Positions 46,401-59,300 of a stretch of 64,000 nucleotides of DNA are shown piece by piece. Positions within the stretch are counted from its first letter, which is position 1, and each line of letters opens with the position of its first letter. This stretch comes from Liolophura sinensis (taxonomy: Eukaryota > Mollusca > Polyplacophora > Chitonida > Chitonidae): NCBI RefSeq assembly GCF_032854445.1, contig NC_088301.1, positions 33,526,402-33,590,401 of the forward strand. The letters run 5' to 3'. The notes under the pieces were generated by a model. The model did not search any database. It was given only the letters and a program-made list of their open reading frames with translations, and had not been told where the DNA came from. The position numbers were made by a program, and so were the translations under genes.

Positions 46401-47449
46401 CTTCGTCAGTCTTACCTTTCACAGATGAAATTCCACCAGAGATAGTTGTAGCCTCGACTGGCGAAAATTTACGTAGAATGTCAACTGACATACCATGTGT
46501 CATATTTCACAAAGAAATTGAATGTGATTGATTGTGAGGGGTGTAAGATAATCGTGTGTGCCTAAATTTGACAAACTAAAATTTAGAATGTAGGCCTCAT
46601 ATACAAAGCGCCCACACCCTGAAGCGGATGCGTCACTGCCACCGATAGCAAAGTTTGTACAGAAATCTTGAGCAACCTCAAGGTCAATGGTACGATGTAA
46701 GTATAAGTACGTTCCAGGTTAATAATCGCAAGACCAATTCCACAACACGAGGTATAACATAAACCACCAAAGAACTAAGAAAGTATATCAAGTGCGAAAA
46801 TTGGACAGAATCATGCAAAGAGAACCAGTCAACAGTTTTCAATTATGTTGGAAAGACGCAAGGTACATGTTCTAGGCGAGTCAAATCAGTATTCAAATCG
46901 TGTACTATGCTGGAATATCGGTTGTCAATATCAAAATATGTATTTCAGTTGTGCTTTAGTTGATTTCAACTGTTCGTATATCCAACGTGGCAATATAATT
47001 CAACGCGATGAACATACAGGCCCTAGCCCCCGGTTAAGCGGAATTAGACACAATCAAGAAGCAGAGCGCCAGAGATTCTGGACGATCTGTACATATTTAC
47101 TGATGAGAGAATTATTAATTGTCATTGTAAACACTAAGAAACTTGGAGTGAAGGCGTTTGGTGGAATAACTTTGACACACCAGTTTTTGCAATGCCGGTA
47201 ATAATTTGTGACGTTGATTGAAATCGTCACACAACACGCATGATCTAACAAATGCTACGAGGCGAGATATGTACACGTTATGTGCAGGACCCTTCGGTAT
47301 ATTTATGTCCATGTAAGGATAATTTACAATGTCAAAATTGAAACTACCCCTCTAAAGTCTGCAGAAGAGGAAACCGTTTTGTGAAAAAACAGGTAGGCGT
47401 CCCCTATAGGCCTATAGAAGATGTACCATCTGGAGAGTCTGTGATTTCC

Positions 47450-47452
<3 letters not shown>

Positions 47453-47490
<38 letters not shown>
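47453..47490. repeat. (AT)n microsatellite
   Basis: About 18 AT dinucleotides in an intergenic setting, similar in size to the tract at 22.28 kb. Confidence 0.9.
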
Positions 47491-47492
<2 letters not shown>

Positions 47493-49160
47493 ATTTATGG
47501 CCATATATGGATTATTTGAAGCCAGCAGATCATCAATACACCTTTTAGTGAATAAGAAAGATCAGACATGGTGAGGATTACTCCTTATTAGTTTCTGCAT
47601 ATAGTCGTATTCATTTGAGAACAGGTATAGGTCCGCCAAAAGGCGGGCACAATTTGTACCCATCGAAATACCTACACACTTGATATATGGTTTCACCGAA
47701 TTTCACATAGATGTTACTGTTGAGAAAATCAAGCCACTCAGTGAACATGGAAACATCTCATGAATGGTAACACTTAATTGTATGTAGTGGGACTGAAGAA
47801 TGCTTTGTTTCCCCTGACGTTATATAGCGGCGAGTTTTATTAAACACCGAAACAATTAGTGATGTTTTTCTATCTGTTAAATCCGTTTGTAGTATGGAGA
47901 GTGGAGAAAGCGAAAGTGGTCAGGAAGTGATGTCAGAAAACACAAACAATCCGTCTCAACCTTTGTATCTAATAATATTTTATACGCATGCATCCTCTTT
48001 ATCCTAAACAAGCTCATGTCCATTTCACATGCTTTAAAGGTCAAGCTTGTCTATTACGGTATTGGTGGCAGTGATATAAAGCGAAAGGTAGAGAGCGACG
48101 CATGCACTGTAGGGAGTATGCCTACTGTAGCGTAGCGTTGCTGTAGTGGTGACAATACCTTATTATGTATTACAAAAAAAAAAAAAAAGACAGAGAATGT
48201 GTCCCAAAATAACCTTTGTGATCTTACTGTATGATACTTATTTTTGATTCAACATTATAAATCCGCACAACTGGGAACACGGATTAAAATGTATTTTCCG
48301 TTCTCAACCCAGGTTGCATAATTCTCCGTTATTATTGTAAGTTGTTGTGGCGCGTAAATAAGATTTAAAATCATCTGCAAACGCCAACCTTGGGGTAGTA
48401 GGCCTACCGGTAAAAGTAGTTTTGAGTTTTAATAACATTTTGGAACACGTTTGTTATTCTTTCATCCTTTTACTAAAATGTTTTAGTTTCACTACTGCAC
48501 TCTGCAGCTCTCTTTATTGTAATATGCAGTGATGGACGGAAGCAGAACGTTCCAGAGCTCCAACAGTACTTTCAACGAAGAATCATTTCTACAATTTTCA
48601 TAATGTGGGGGCGCCAGGCAGCAGTACAAAGCGATATCTAAGGATGAAGCTCTGCTCTTATTTATCATCAGATTTCAAATGATTGGTTGATAGTTGATCA
48701 TTCACCATTTTAATATATCAGTTGTTACACCCGTACCACCTGCACATTGCACCAGGAGTTCGATACTAAGTTGCTAACATGCATAGATCTACCTGCAGCC
48801 TGTTACTTTTGTGAAAAACAGAGCAGGCAGTAATCTGTTTTGACTAAGGCTCCAACAGTATTTACTTCATTTAATTTTGCAAGCTTATGGTTGGCTACTT
48901 ATCCAGAGTAACTTCCGCTCACAATGATCATGAAATTCACTGGCAACATTTTCAACATACACAAGTCAAATTAGATTAGTCGAATGAAAACAGGATCAGC
49001 ATTATTTCACACAATTTGTAGGATTCAACATATTGCTTCATGTCATCACGGCTTATGAAATAGCATCTGTCTTATGCTTTGTTCATTGTCAAATTCTATC
49101 AGTTCAAACGGCAAATGGAACCCTGTTTTTGGTGTGTGGAATGAGAAATTATAATTGCAA

Positions 49161-49200
49161 TATTTATTTGATTGGTGTTTTACATCATACACAAGTGTAA
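49161..49200 (-). mobile_element. SINE tail fragment (reverse orientation)
   Basis: TATTTATTTGATTGGTGTTT followed by TACATCATACACAAG is the complement of a SINE 3' end (CTTGTGTATGATGTAAAACA, CCAATCAAATAAATA). Only about 40 bp remain. Confidence 0.6.
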
Positions 49201-49220
49201 CAGGATGATACAAGTATATA

Positions 49221-49530
49221 AGAGCTATCTACCTCTTGCTTGGGCGACTCTCCCTATAGTCTAGTGGGGAAAATTATGGACTCCAAACCCAGAGATCGCT
49301 GGTTCAAATCCCCAGCTTGTAAGCCCGGTCACATTTGGCGCTACAAACATGGGTACAGGTAGTGGCTTATATAGCAGGCTGTGATGCCTTCAACAAGGAA
49401 AGGTGAATGTGACAGGGTGATTTGTATGTATAAGCGTTAACTACCTATGAGTAGTAGTGGCCAGTGGTGGAAGTGTGGACTCCCAACCCAGAGGTCACTG
49501 GTTCAAATACTCAGCTGGTAGGCCTGTCAG
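49221..49530 (+). mobile_element. Two tandem tRNA-like SINE heads
   Basis: Two diverged copies, near 49221-49345 and 49432-49530, share GGACTCCAAACCCAGAG / GGACTCCCAACCCAGAG and a B-box-like GCTGGTTCAAATCCCCAGC / ACTGGTTCAAATACTCAGC. The first also has TATAGTCTAGTGGGG, like the A-box region of Asp/Glu-type tRNAs. Stems do not pair as in a working tRNA, so these are SINE heads or tRNA pseudogenes of a family different from the 9.7 kb element. Confidence 0.5.
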
Positions 49531-50176
49531 GCAAGAATAATTCACTTGTGCAAAGGCAGTCAGGGTTTGTAGAGGAAACTCAGCTGCACCATCTCATGAC
49601 CATCTGTAGGATAAATAATAAATTAATATGTTATGTCAAAAGAGATCAACTTACACAGCACTTACAGCTAAGTTCTAACAAGAGACAGATTGCTACCAGG
49701 TAAGTTGTGAAAATGACCAGACTGTGAATTTGTGTGTTTACATGTGCACCTCGGGGGCAGATTTCACAAAGCCAGTTTTAAAAAAAAAGGCAGAATTAGA
49801 AAATTTGATTTTAACAGTTTATTTTTGAATGAAAATAAAATTTTGTGTTAAAATCAGGAGTATTAGGCATCATAGTTTTAAATATTAGATGTCAAAACTT
49901 TGTGGGATAGACACCTGTTTGGAAAGAGAGAAAGTTATTGATTGATTATTAAGAAAGGAAAGAAAAACAGGTACCTTTACTGACTTTCCGGAAACAGGTT
50001 TTTTTTCCCAAATCAGTGTATCATTTTGGATTCGTGAAAACAATAATTACACAGCCAGCACATATACAGTATAACCCGAAACATAATGAAATCACAAATT
50101 AACAAGCCACACAATATCTTAATTACATTACATTTTTATGCATTGCAGAACTGCATTTGTGTGGGAGTGTGTGAAG

Positions 50177-50300
50177 ATGTGCTTTCTGAACATAGTATGG
50201 TTGAACCTTTTTCTTATGGTATGTTTCTGTGGAAACACCAGTGGTGCAAGGTCGAATGTTGAACCAGGCAAACACTGTGTCGATATCCCAGATCCTACAG
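50177..50300 (+). CDS. Multi-pass protein exon 1 (signal peptide)
   Basis: Starts with M-C-F-L-N-I-V-W-L-N-L-F-L-M-V-C-F-C, a hydrophobic signal peptide, then a short Cys-containing stretch (H-C-V-D-I-P-D-P-T). The donor is CAG|GTAAGC, one base into a codon. The in-frame ATG at 50138 would add a basic, longer n-region but has T at position -3. Further upstream exons cannot be excluded. Confidence 0.65.
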
Positions 50301-53300
50301 GTAAGCACTCCATGTACCTATACCAAAGCCAAATCTAGAGCCATTTTAGTTCAGGAAAATGTTCAGGCTTCTAAACTGTTGAGTGCCCAAACGAATCAAG
50401 CTGTATTAAAACTGACAAGAAGATTGAACAAAAATGTGGTTAAATGTACTGTTTACGTAGTTTTCACACAAATTTCTTCATAACTACTTAAAAGCTCTTG
50501 GAGGGCATAATCTTGAGTTGCATTTTAAAAAATTCCTTGCAGTCAAAGTTTTACTTTAAAATTTGGGATTATAACGTTTTTTCTCTAGATATGGCCCTTT
50601 CTCTAGATCTTTGGACTTCCCACGCAACATTACAGTATGTACATCAGAAACATTTGGTGGTTCTTGATTCTTGTCAACATCACTTATTACATTAAATTCA
50701 GACAGCTTGACAGAGTTTCGTAGCCAAATTTTCAATGCAATTTTTGCACATGATTTTTTTCAGGATCTGGTTATGTGGAGACATGTGCCTCTTGCTTTTT
50801 TCAACAAAACTGCTTGGACACCAATGTTTGCTTGACTGGTTCAGAGGGTGAATTGTGTGAAAGATGTGTGCATTTCAGTGATTTACTTCACACTGGCCAC
50901 AAGGCTCAAGGTGATGTTTACTACATTTAGCTTTTGTATACATGTACTACCTTTTGCACTATTATTTGAGCTGGTGTTGTTCTGTTGCTGAAGTCATTAG
51001 ATGAACTGTTTGATTATATAAACGGATTGAATATTTAGGCATAGTAGTGCTTCAGGGACAAGATTGCATTTTCTTGCAATATAATCTTGACTATAATGTT
51101 ATATATAAATATATAAATACAATGCAGGTGCATGATGTGTGTTAATAAGTTTTTGAAAAGGATGATGAGTAAGAGTATTACTTAGTATATTTGCTGTACA
51201 TATGTCATATATAGAGTGTATGCTGTTTCATTTATATTTGCAGGCATTTGTAAACCCTTCTCATTGAAGACCTAAATGTAAATCAGACATTTTCATCAAA
51301 TATACAGGGACAAATACTGCCCCTTAATATGGATACCCTTTTGTTTTGACACAATTTAGGATAAAATTAAGAAATTGATGAAACATCTGGCCAAGTATGC
51401 AGTTATCTATAAGAAAATTTATAAGTACCTGGTAATATTAAATGACATATTTTCAAGTTAATCATATTAAACACATTTTGAAAGTTTTAATCTCATCTAA
51501 TTTTGGGTTATTGGCATCATTGATATTTTGTCCCTGATGTGTGCGTCTGTCTTATTTTATAGCCTTGTTTTCTAGCTTTTTGGTATCAACCACAATAATC
51601 TAAGGCTTTAACCAATGATGTTGTTTAATTCACATTGTTACATTTTTAACTCCATGTGTAATTTTAGGTTACTACAGAGTTGGGAATACCTGTGTTCCTT
51701 GTCTGGCTTTTCCGTGGGCTTTAGTAGTTCTTGCAATTTTTACCATCATTTGGCTCTGGGTTGTGGCTTACAATAGTCTGACTCCTTCCTTGGCAACAAA
51801 GGTATGCAGGATGATATAATTACATATAATTAAAGATGCAACTTAGTGAGAATGGGCAATATTAGTTCCTTTTGTCATTGTCAAAATAGTCCCAATCACC
51901 CTTTATTCATAATTTTCTCTTGCAAATAGAAAATAAAATTAGACCAGTTAGTATTTCATAAACTCTTGAAGTAAGGAATGCTATATAGCCTGATGATTTA
52001 ATCTCTAAAATAAAATATGAACCATTCTTTATCTTTAAATGATTCCTCTACATTTGTATATAATAGTCCCAGCTCTTGTCTACTATGATAATAAACACAT
52101 CTACAACAATTGTTTGTTTTGTATCTTTGCATAATTTTTGTCTTTCTTTCTTATTCCAGATAAAGCAAGGCCTTGATTTCTTCCAGTATGTAATCTTGTG
52201 TTTTTTCTATCAAGGTGGCTTGGTCGAACACTATCACTCGAACTGCTTTGGTGTTTACATTCTCCTACTTCAGCACCTCTGCAGCAACACCATGTAAGTC
52301 AGACAGCGAAATGGAATGATCACACTGTAAAAAAAGAACAACAGGTCTTTCCTCACGAAATAATTAATGGCATGGAAATGTTACCCTTGCGCTACACTGT
52401 GTAATAGTCTTAGCATGTCACATGGTCATCACTGGTTATATGAGAAGGCTCTACCCCTTAATGATCATGTGGTATGCTACAACTTATTTGTCACTCAACA
52501 TGCTGGTTTTATTACTTGCTCTTTTAGAATATGTGTCTTTCTGGCACACTATGCACTTTCCTGAACTGTCAATCTCTCTGACATCACATTTGCTCTTACC
52601 TGGAATGGAACGAATATAAACATCATTATGAGAAGCGTTGGCAGCACATACAATGTATCTGGCTTGCGAGATCTGTCATAACAAATACTGAATTCACATG
52701 TTTCAAGGTGCAAGCACAATCATGGAAATGCATACAAAGTAAATAGGGCCAAGTCCCCATTAATAATCGTTGAATATGTTAATTGCGACCCTGGAATGCA
52801 GTTGTGTAGAAAATATTCTCATTTTTTCTAGCCATTTCATCGATCAACATGCCTCAAGGGTGTGATAAGTTATGATACAATCTGATTTATTGTAGTCTTT
52901 TAAAATGATTTTATTACAATTACAGGACATAAACATCTTCATTCACTTTTCTGGGGTCATGTCATCATGTCATCATGAGTGCGAAGTTATTCCCAAATGA
53001 AGTCTTCAATATTTGTTCTGATTTTTTCTTAAGGAGAAAAAGACACTGGAAAATAATTTTTGTATGGTGGGTATTTGGGACCACCTTTTGGTATTTATAG
53101 TCTTCGTTTAATAATGTTACAAATGAGGATGTAACACAGGTTTAATAAATATTTTTGCACTAGAATTTGTCCTTTTCAGCTAACAAATGTATTAAACCTC
53201 AATTTGGATCATATTAATATATTTAATATTATCATAAATATTATCATAATTTAAATTAAATGCATATGTTTCGATATAAACAACAAATTTACATTCAAAT

Positions 53301-56300
53301 AAATTTATTAAACAAGCATCACATCCTTATTTAGAACATTATTATGCAACAGCGATAAATATCAAAACTTGGTCCCAATTACGCACCATACAAAAATATT
53401 TTCAAATACCCTTTTCTCTTGAAATAAAAAAATCCAAAAAAAACCCCCAAAAGATCATATCTGCTATTAAGTTTTGACACTCTTACTTGTGATTTCGGCA
53501 TTATTTGTATGTTTTCTTGTCCTTGACGCTGGTGATATATGTATATATATGGTTTTAGGTGAACTGCAAGGATATAGATTTGTTACAGAAAATTAACTGA
53601 TTAAATACTCGGTGTTAATTGTGTTTTACGTGTAAAGAGTCTGGGCTTATCAGCAAATTGTAATTCAGAAAGCAACAATTCATTGCCTGTCTTTAATGGT
53701 TGCATGTATACAATAATATGAATGTTTGTGTTTTTAACGGGCCGGTATCAGGTGACAACAGCTGACTTTGAGGATTGCCATGTGTATTGTTTCAGCTTGC
53801 TTGGTTTCTCAGTCACCGCTGTTATACTTTATGGAGTGGGGAGTCACTGTCGCTATCGTTGCCATCTCTCTCATACTCATGTGGGTTCTAGATCTCAGAA
53901 AGGTAAAGTCACAATCTTAATAATTAGTGTTGAAAGGTTTCCATTCCTTTATGTAACTTGAAATGGAATGCATACAGCCTGCTTCTGATTTTCTTGCCTG
54001 CTATAAGTATAACGGTAATTAAGTTGTTGGTTTGGAATAGTAAGTAAAATCATACTGACTCAAAAGTAGGTGAGGATAGTTTGAAAAACTCAAATCAAAC
54101 ACAGATCAAAATGTTAATCTAGGCTTGTAAAGAAAAATAACCATCTACATCAATCAAATTTGGTGAGATTATAAGTAGTAGAGCATTGTTTTTTTGCAAT
54201 GCAAAAGAAAAAAAAATGTACACAACAATACAAGCATAAGTGTAAATTTTTTTTTTTAAATTGCAGGAATCTCGACTGAAAAAAGGTGGAATACAAGTAT
54301 TAGTTCAGAAGAAGTTGTGGAGAAAACGAGCTGTTTATCGAAGATTTGCATATCTGATTCTTATGATATTTTATGTGCCTGTTACAACTTCAGCGATACA
54401 GTCTTTCAGCTGCACTGCTGGCCTCTACCCTGAAGTATGAAAATTGATAAATATAGGTTAAATACAATATATATAGAGCATTGGGTAGATTGCTTTCGAA
54501 AATTTGTTTCAGCAGTTTGTGTCAGTTTATAATGATGTGATAGCCTTTTGTTATTCTTAAATTTTCCAGCTGTCTTTTTTTTCTTTGTATACTTTGAGAT
54601 TATTGGGTATAATAAGTTGATTGTGAAGAATCGATGCGGTTAAATGAAGCTAATTTATTTTTAATGTGAAATTCATCAGATATTATGAGGTTGATTCACA
54701 AATGGATAATTTAAGCTATGCATTATGATTCCTTTATGGTTTGAAAATATACTCTCACATGTAAAGTGTTTATTAATAACCTCATAGAGACTATACCAGA
54801 GAAAAATTGTATATGTTTTTGTTTAAACAGTTCAAACTGGACTGTATGTATTCTTCAATAGCCAACCTATGACCTTTCAGAAATGTTATGTTTGGTATCT
54901 TGCAATTTACTGATTTTACACAGTAATTAATTTTTTAATCGCTTTCACTGTGACTTGAACTTCAAAGTTACTGTTTGTAGGAAAAAACACAATGCTTAAC
55001 CCCAAGTGGGAGGCCTCTCTGCAAAGTGGATGCTTGTGTTTCACACTACAGTGGAGACTTGTAAACTCTCTTCCCATCTGTAACAAAGTGGTCCAAAGCT
55101 ATTTTTTTTTTTGTCGTTTCATTGATTACGTCACAGTTATTGCTGCATATGTGGTCATAAAACACCTAGTTAGTACACAAGCATGGCAACGTCACAGACA
55201 AAAATGATGTGTTTTATTGCAGTTTGACTGCTTTGTGTAGCTGATCCTCAAGTCTCTTAATGTAACATCATGTCGTCACAGAAATAATACTAATGTCCTT
55301 GGTCATGTGCATGTTCTTCAGTGACAGTTCAGAAAGCAGTGAACCTCAAGGTGGAAAATTTATGAGCCTCATTGTCATCACTTATCCGTGCATTTTACAG
55401 AAAGTGCAGGGAAACGGAGAGTTTTCTAACCTAAGTTATCTTCATATACTTATATTTAACTCTGTAGCATTCAAAGCTACTATATGATATATACAAGTCA
55501 CAGTATAGAAAGTCTCATGTACATGTACCTTGAATGGACTAAAATCTTATCTTCCTAGCATTTAAGAGTTAACATACCCGAGTGTTTCGTTATGTTTTGA
55601 CAGAGTTTGACATTGCACCGTGGACAAGGGCTGTTCCTATATGACATGAGGATTAACTGTGATGAAGTGGGATTTTCTGTGAGTATACCATGTTGTGGCA
55701 CTTTAACATTCATATTTCATGGTCCATTTTGCAGGTCTGAAGAAAAGTTCATGAAACTTTTTGAAACCCTCTGTGTTCGTGTAATAAAGTTACCAGAGCA
55801 AGTAAATATGCTAAAAATTTTCCACTTCACAAGAATTTAGACCAAGCCAGAGGGGTCAAAAAGTGGAAAAACTATGCTATGATTTAGACTATTCTGGGAA
55901 TTTATAATTAATGTTATGATGGTGTAGGAAAAATTGGTATATCATATAACTTAAGTGCATAAGTGCATAACTGTAGGGAGAGTATAGCTTCAGTAATCTA
56001 TGGTGTAGCATTATTCTATGGTATTGGAGTGCAGGTGGGTAAGAAATCTCTGGTTAGATGTCTTTGACACACCCATTTGATCTAAATGACACCTGAGTTT
56101 GGTAATTGATGTGAAGAGCTGGTAATGGCTGAGTGGTTAAAATTTATGTGTTTCAATAAATAAGACAAATGAGATGCAGGTTCAATCTTGGCATGGAAGG
56201 GAATTTGTAGAGTCTCTTTTCTCACTGCACGTTCGAGGGACTGACCCCAGTGGGATCAGCACCAGGAAATATGGCATATCTGCACAACAGAATAAGCTAT

Positions 56301-59300
56301 TCCATCGTCATACATACCACTGCCTATTTCAGGAGTGTTATACCACATTTTTACTTACACCACCTGTATGCGTACCTGAAGTATATTAATGGGGAGGTGG
56401 CATATTTTTTAATCCCATGAGATGGTGCTAGTGTGAAGCAGGACCTTGAGCCATTGTTATGTCAAGAATGGATTGTGGCATAACGTCTACACAGTTAAAA
56501 TGCATCCCTTATGTCATACCGTCTTTAATGTGGCGTCATCATAATGAGCTGGAAAAGCAACATTTGAAGTCAATAAAATGACGTCAGGGCCCAGCTGTCG
56601 GCATTTGACAGGTCCCCATCGCTAAGTTTTATCAGGAATTAGTGATGCCTCTCTCATTCCACTTTTATGCATTCAGCACAAGATGTTTAAAATGGGACCC
56701 ACAGGTCTTCATGACCAGGGCCCAGTTTCACGAAGCTCACGTTACGAGCTCACAACTACCACGACGACGTAATACCTACAGTACTGGTTGCTGTATTAGT
56801 TAAATGGACGTAACGCTAAGAGTGCTTGGTGAAACCAGGTCCAGAACTTGAGATTTCTGTAATATCTGCAATACCACTGACTGAACTAGCAGCATGTTTG
56901 CTTAGTATACATGGAACAAATCACAACCATGCGACCGTGTTGTCAGTTAAGTTCTGTACTTTTTAATGCTGTTGCACATGTAAGTGAATTTCTTGTATAA
57001 AGCATATTAATGTTTTCCATTGGAAGAATTAGGGTAACTTTTATAGTATACATTAATATTGGTGAACATATTTATGTGTGCCATTTCAGAGATGAATGGA
57101 ATAAGTCATGGAGATACGTGGCATTTACATTGCCTGAAATGGGAGATGGTGAGGGGCCATTATTAGCTTAATGATTTAATTGATTCTTCTGGAACTCTAC
57201 TAACTTTTAACCAGTGAGGCCACAGGTTCAAATCCAGATTCCACTGTTTTTGCTCTTCTTTTGTGTCAGGGACTGAGATTGTGGCCTCCCCGGCTCCATA
57301 TCTGGTTTCTTCTAACCATAAACTGAACTCTGGCTGATGTGACATAAGTGAAATATGACATTGCAGAAGGATTATATAAGAAAACTATTAGTTTTAATTA
57401 CAGCTATTTGCCCTTTCTCTTTTCAGGCTATGAATTCATTAATCACTTTGATTATGGTGGCCCACACATGTTTGTTACCTCTACTGGTGCTTTTCTTCAC
57501 TCTCAGGCAGAAGAAGTGGGGATTTCTACAGTGCAAAATGATTCAGTATGGGTGAGGTGAAAATGTAGTACATGTATATGATGTGTGGTACGGACTGATC
57601 AGTTCAAATAGACACCAAGTTAAACACATGTAGCCTGCCCATTTAATACTCATGTTAATATGTACACATCAGGTCATACATGAAGAAACTGACAGATAGG
57701 AAAAAAATTGTTTTCGCACATAGTGTATTCATATATTGATACTACAGCATAAATAAAATGGCTTTTTGAGGTAACATCAGTGACAACAAAAGCATATTTC
57801 ACCTAAATACAAGGTGCATGATATGTGGGTTTTAACACTGACAGACCTGTGTACGAGACGTACAAGGAGAGATGGTGTTTCTGGGAGACGTTGGTCATGC
57901 TGAGAAAAATTGTCTATATACTTCTGACCAACACCTATCCAATAAGGTAAGGCAACAAAGGTACCATTTGTGTTTCTTGTTTGAATTCAAAGAAGATTCA
58001 GGGTGTCCTAGTGCAATACTTATTCATCAGTAATGGATGGAACATTAAAAAATCAAGAAGCCTGTTTTTATAGCTATGAAAATATATTTCTGTGCCTTCC
58101 TGTGCCTTCAGCTTGCTGAATTTCAAGCCTGTCTAGCTTTTGTAGTACCAAATATTTGATTGCATGAATTTGGTCTCATTTTGCATTTCATTAATACACT
58201 TCTGTTTGATTTGTTTGTTGAATTACCCAAGTCCCGTATACCAAGCCATCGGTCATTTGTGTGTCACTGGAACTTTCTTACTGGCTACAGTAATCTTCAG
58301 ACCATTCAGGTAAATACCACTCATCTGTTAAAATATAAGTTCATTAATGTGCTTAGCACTTAGGCCAGATGCTTTACGTTGTAATCTGATGACCTTTCGA
58401 TACATTTACTACATCTATACAAGTGTAGCTTTAGAAATAGCAATAATATACAGATATAGATATGGTTAGCCAACAGTAAACAGAAGGCAAAAAGAAACAC
58501 AAGGCAAAAGATACTCTATCTGCAAAACCAATGCAAACTCTTCTAGTGTATGCATTTCTTCCGTATGGAGAATTCTTTAGCAATTTGTCTCTCAGCAGTT
58601 CATAAAATGTGATTTAGGAAATCAAATGGGAATGTCTAAGCCACTGAAACAGCAGTAACAGTAGAGCAGCGCAGATGAACAGCATTGGCTCTCACATGTT
58701 AGAACAGTGACTGGGAGCCAGGTCCAGGAATTTGGTATAGCAATTTTTATCGTCAACTGATGGATAGATACTTGTAACAATTACACACCAACTGTAGCAC
58801 ATCAAGAAAGAACAAAAAAACACACGCCTGTATACAGGATCAAATATATGAATAGAAATATGTGAAATATGTTTGCTTAACTAAATATTTGAATCTAATA
58901 TGAAACACTTTTTTAATTAAACAATATGTATTTTATTTATTCCTCAGGAAATTCACCTGGAATCGACAAATGTTGAGAATGTTGTCTCCTTCCATAATAT
59001 TTGAGGTAAAAAAAGTCTGACTGACAACCAGTTCATTAGTGAATATACTCGACATTTTGTCAGGCAAATAAGCAATACAATGTTTTGTGAGCTTGTCTTA
59101 CTACAACTATGGTAAAATTCACTGATCCAACAAAACAAGGTACAGTAGCTATTGATCCTTGAAGGTAATTTCAGTAAATTATATGTACAAATGTGATGCA
59201 AGACACTGTGCGACCTTATCTGTGAAGTTCTGTATTTGCTCTCAAAATGTGCACTGTAAATCTATTTTTAAATGGGCAAATAATTGCTAGAAATATTGCT

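Larger units (their letters stand above)
43441..50176. other. Intergenic region between CACHD1 and the next gene
   Basis: 6.7 kb without an exon I can support on either strand. It contains an (AT)n tract at 47.46 kb, a SINE tail at 49.16 kb and paired tRNA-like repeats at 49.2-49.5 kb. The 118-codon frame near 46.85-47.2 kb has no recognisable domain or splice context. Part of the left end may be an extended CACHD1 3' UTR. Confidence 0.6.

Noticed and set aside
46845-47201. 118-codon plus-strand frame
   Set aside because: No recognisable domain, no splice context and mixed composition. It is probably chance in intergenic DNA.
49256-49330. Functional tRNA gene
   Set aside because: A- and B-box-like words are present, but the acceptor and anticodon stems do not pair. 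It is better read as a SINE head or tRNA pseudogene.
53722-53961. Cys/His-rich 79-codon frame as the coding frame of this exon
   Set aside because: The alternative frame from acceptor 53796 gives a clear membrane helix and joins exons 4 and 6 in phase. The Cys/His string is its shadow.
57090-57150. Possible extra exon of the multi-pass gene (D-E-W-N-K-S-W-R-Y-V-A-F) after a CCATTTCAG acceptor
   Set aside because: In the frame needed after exon 7 it hits a stop immediately. The attractive frame is phase-incompatible with both neighbours, while exon 7 joins exon 8 directly in phase with a sensible loop length.
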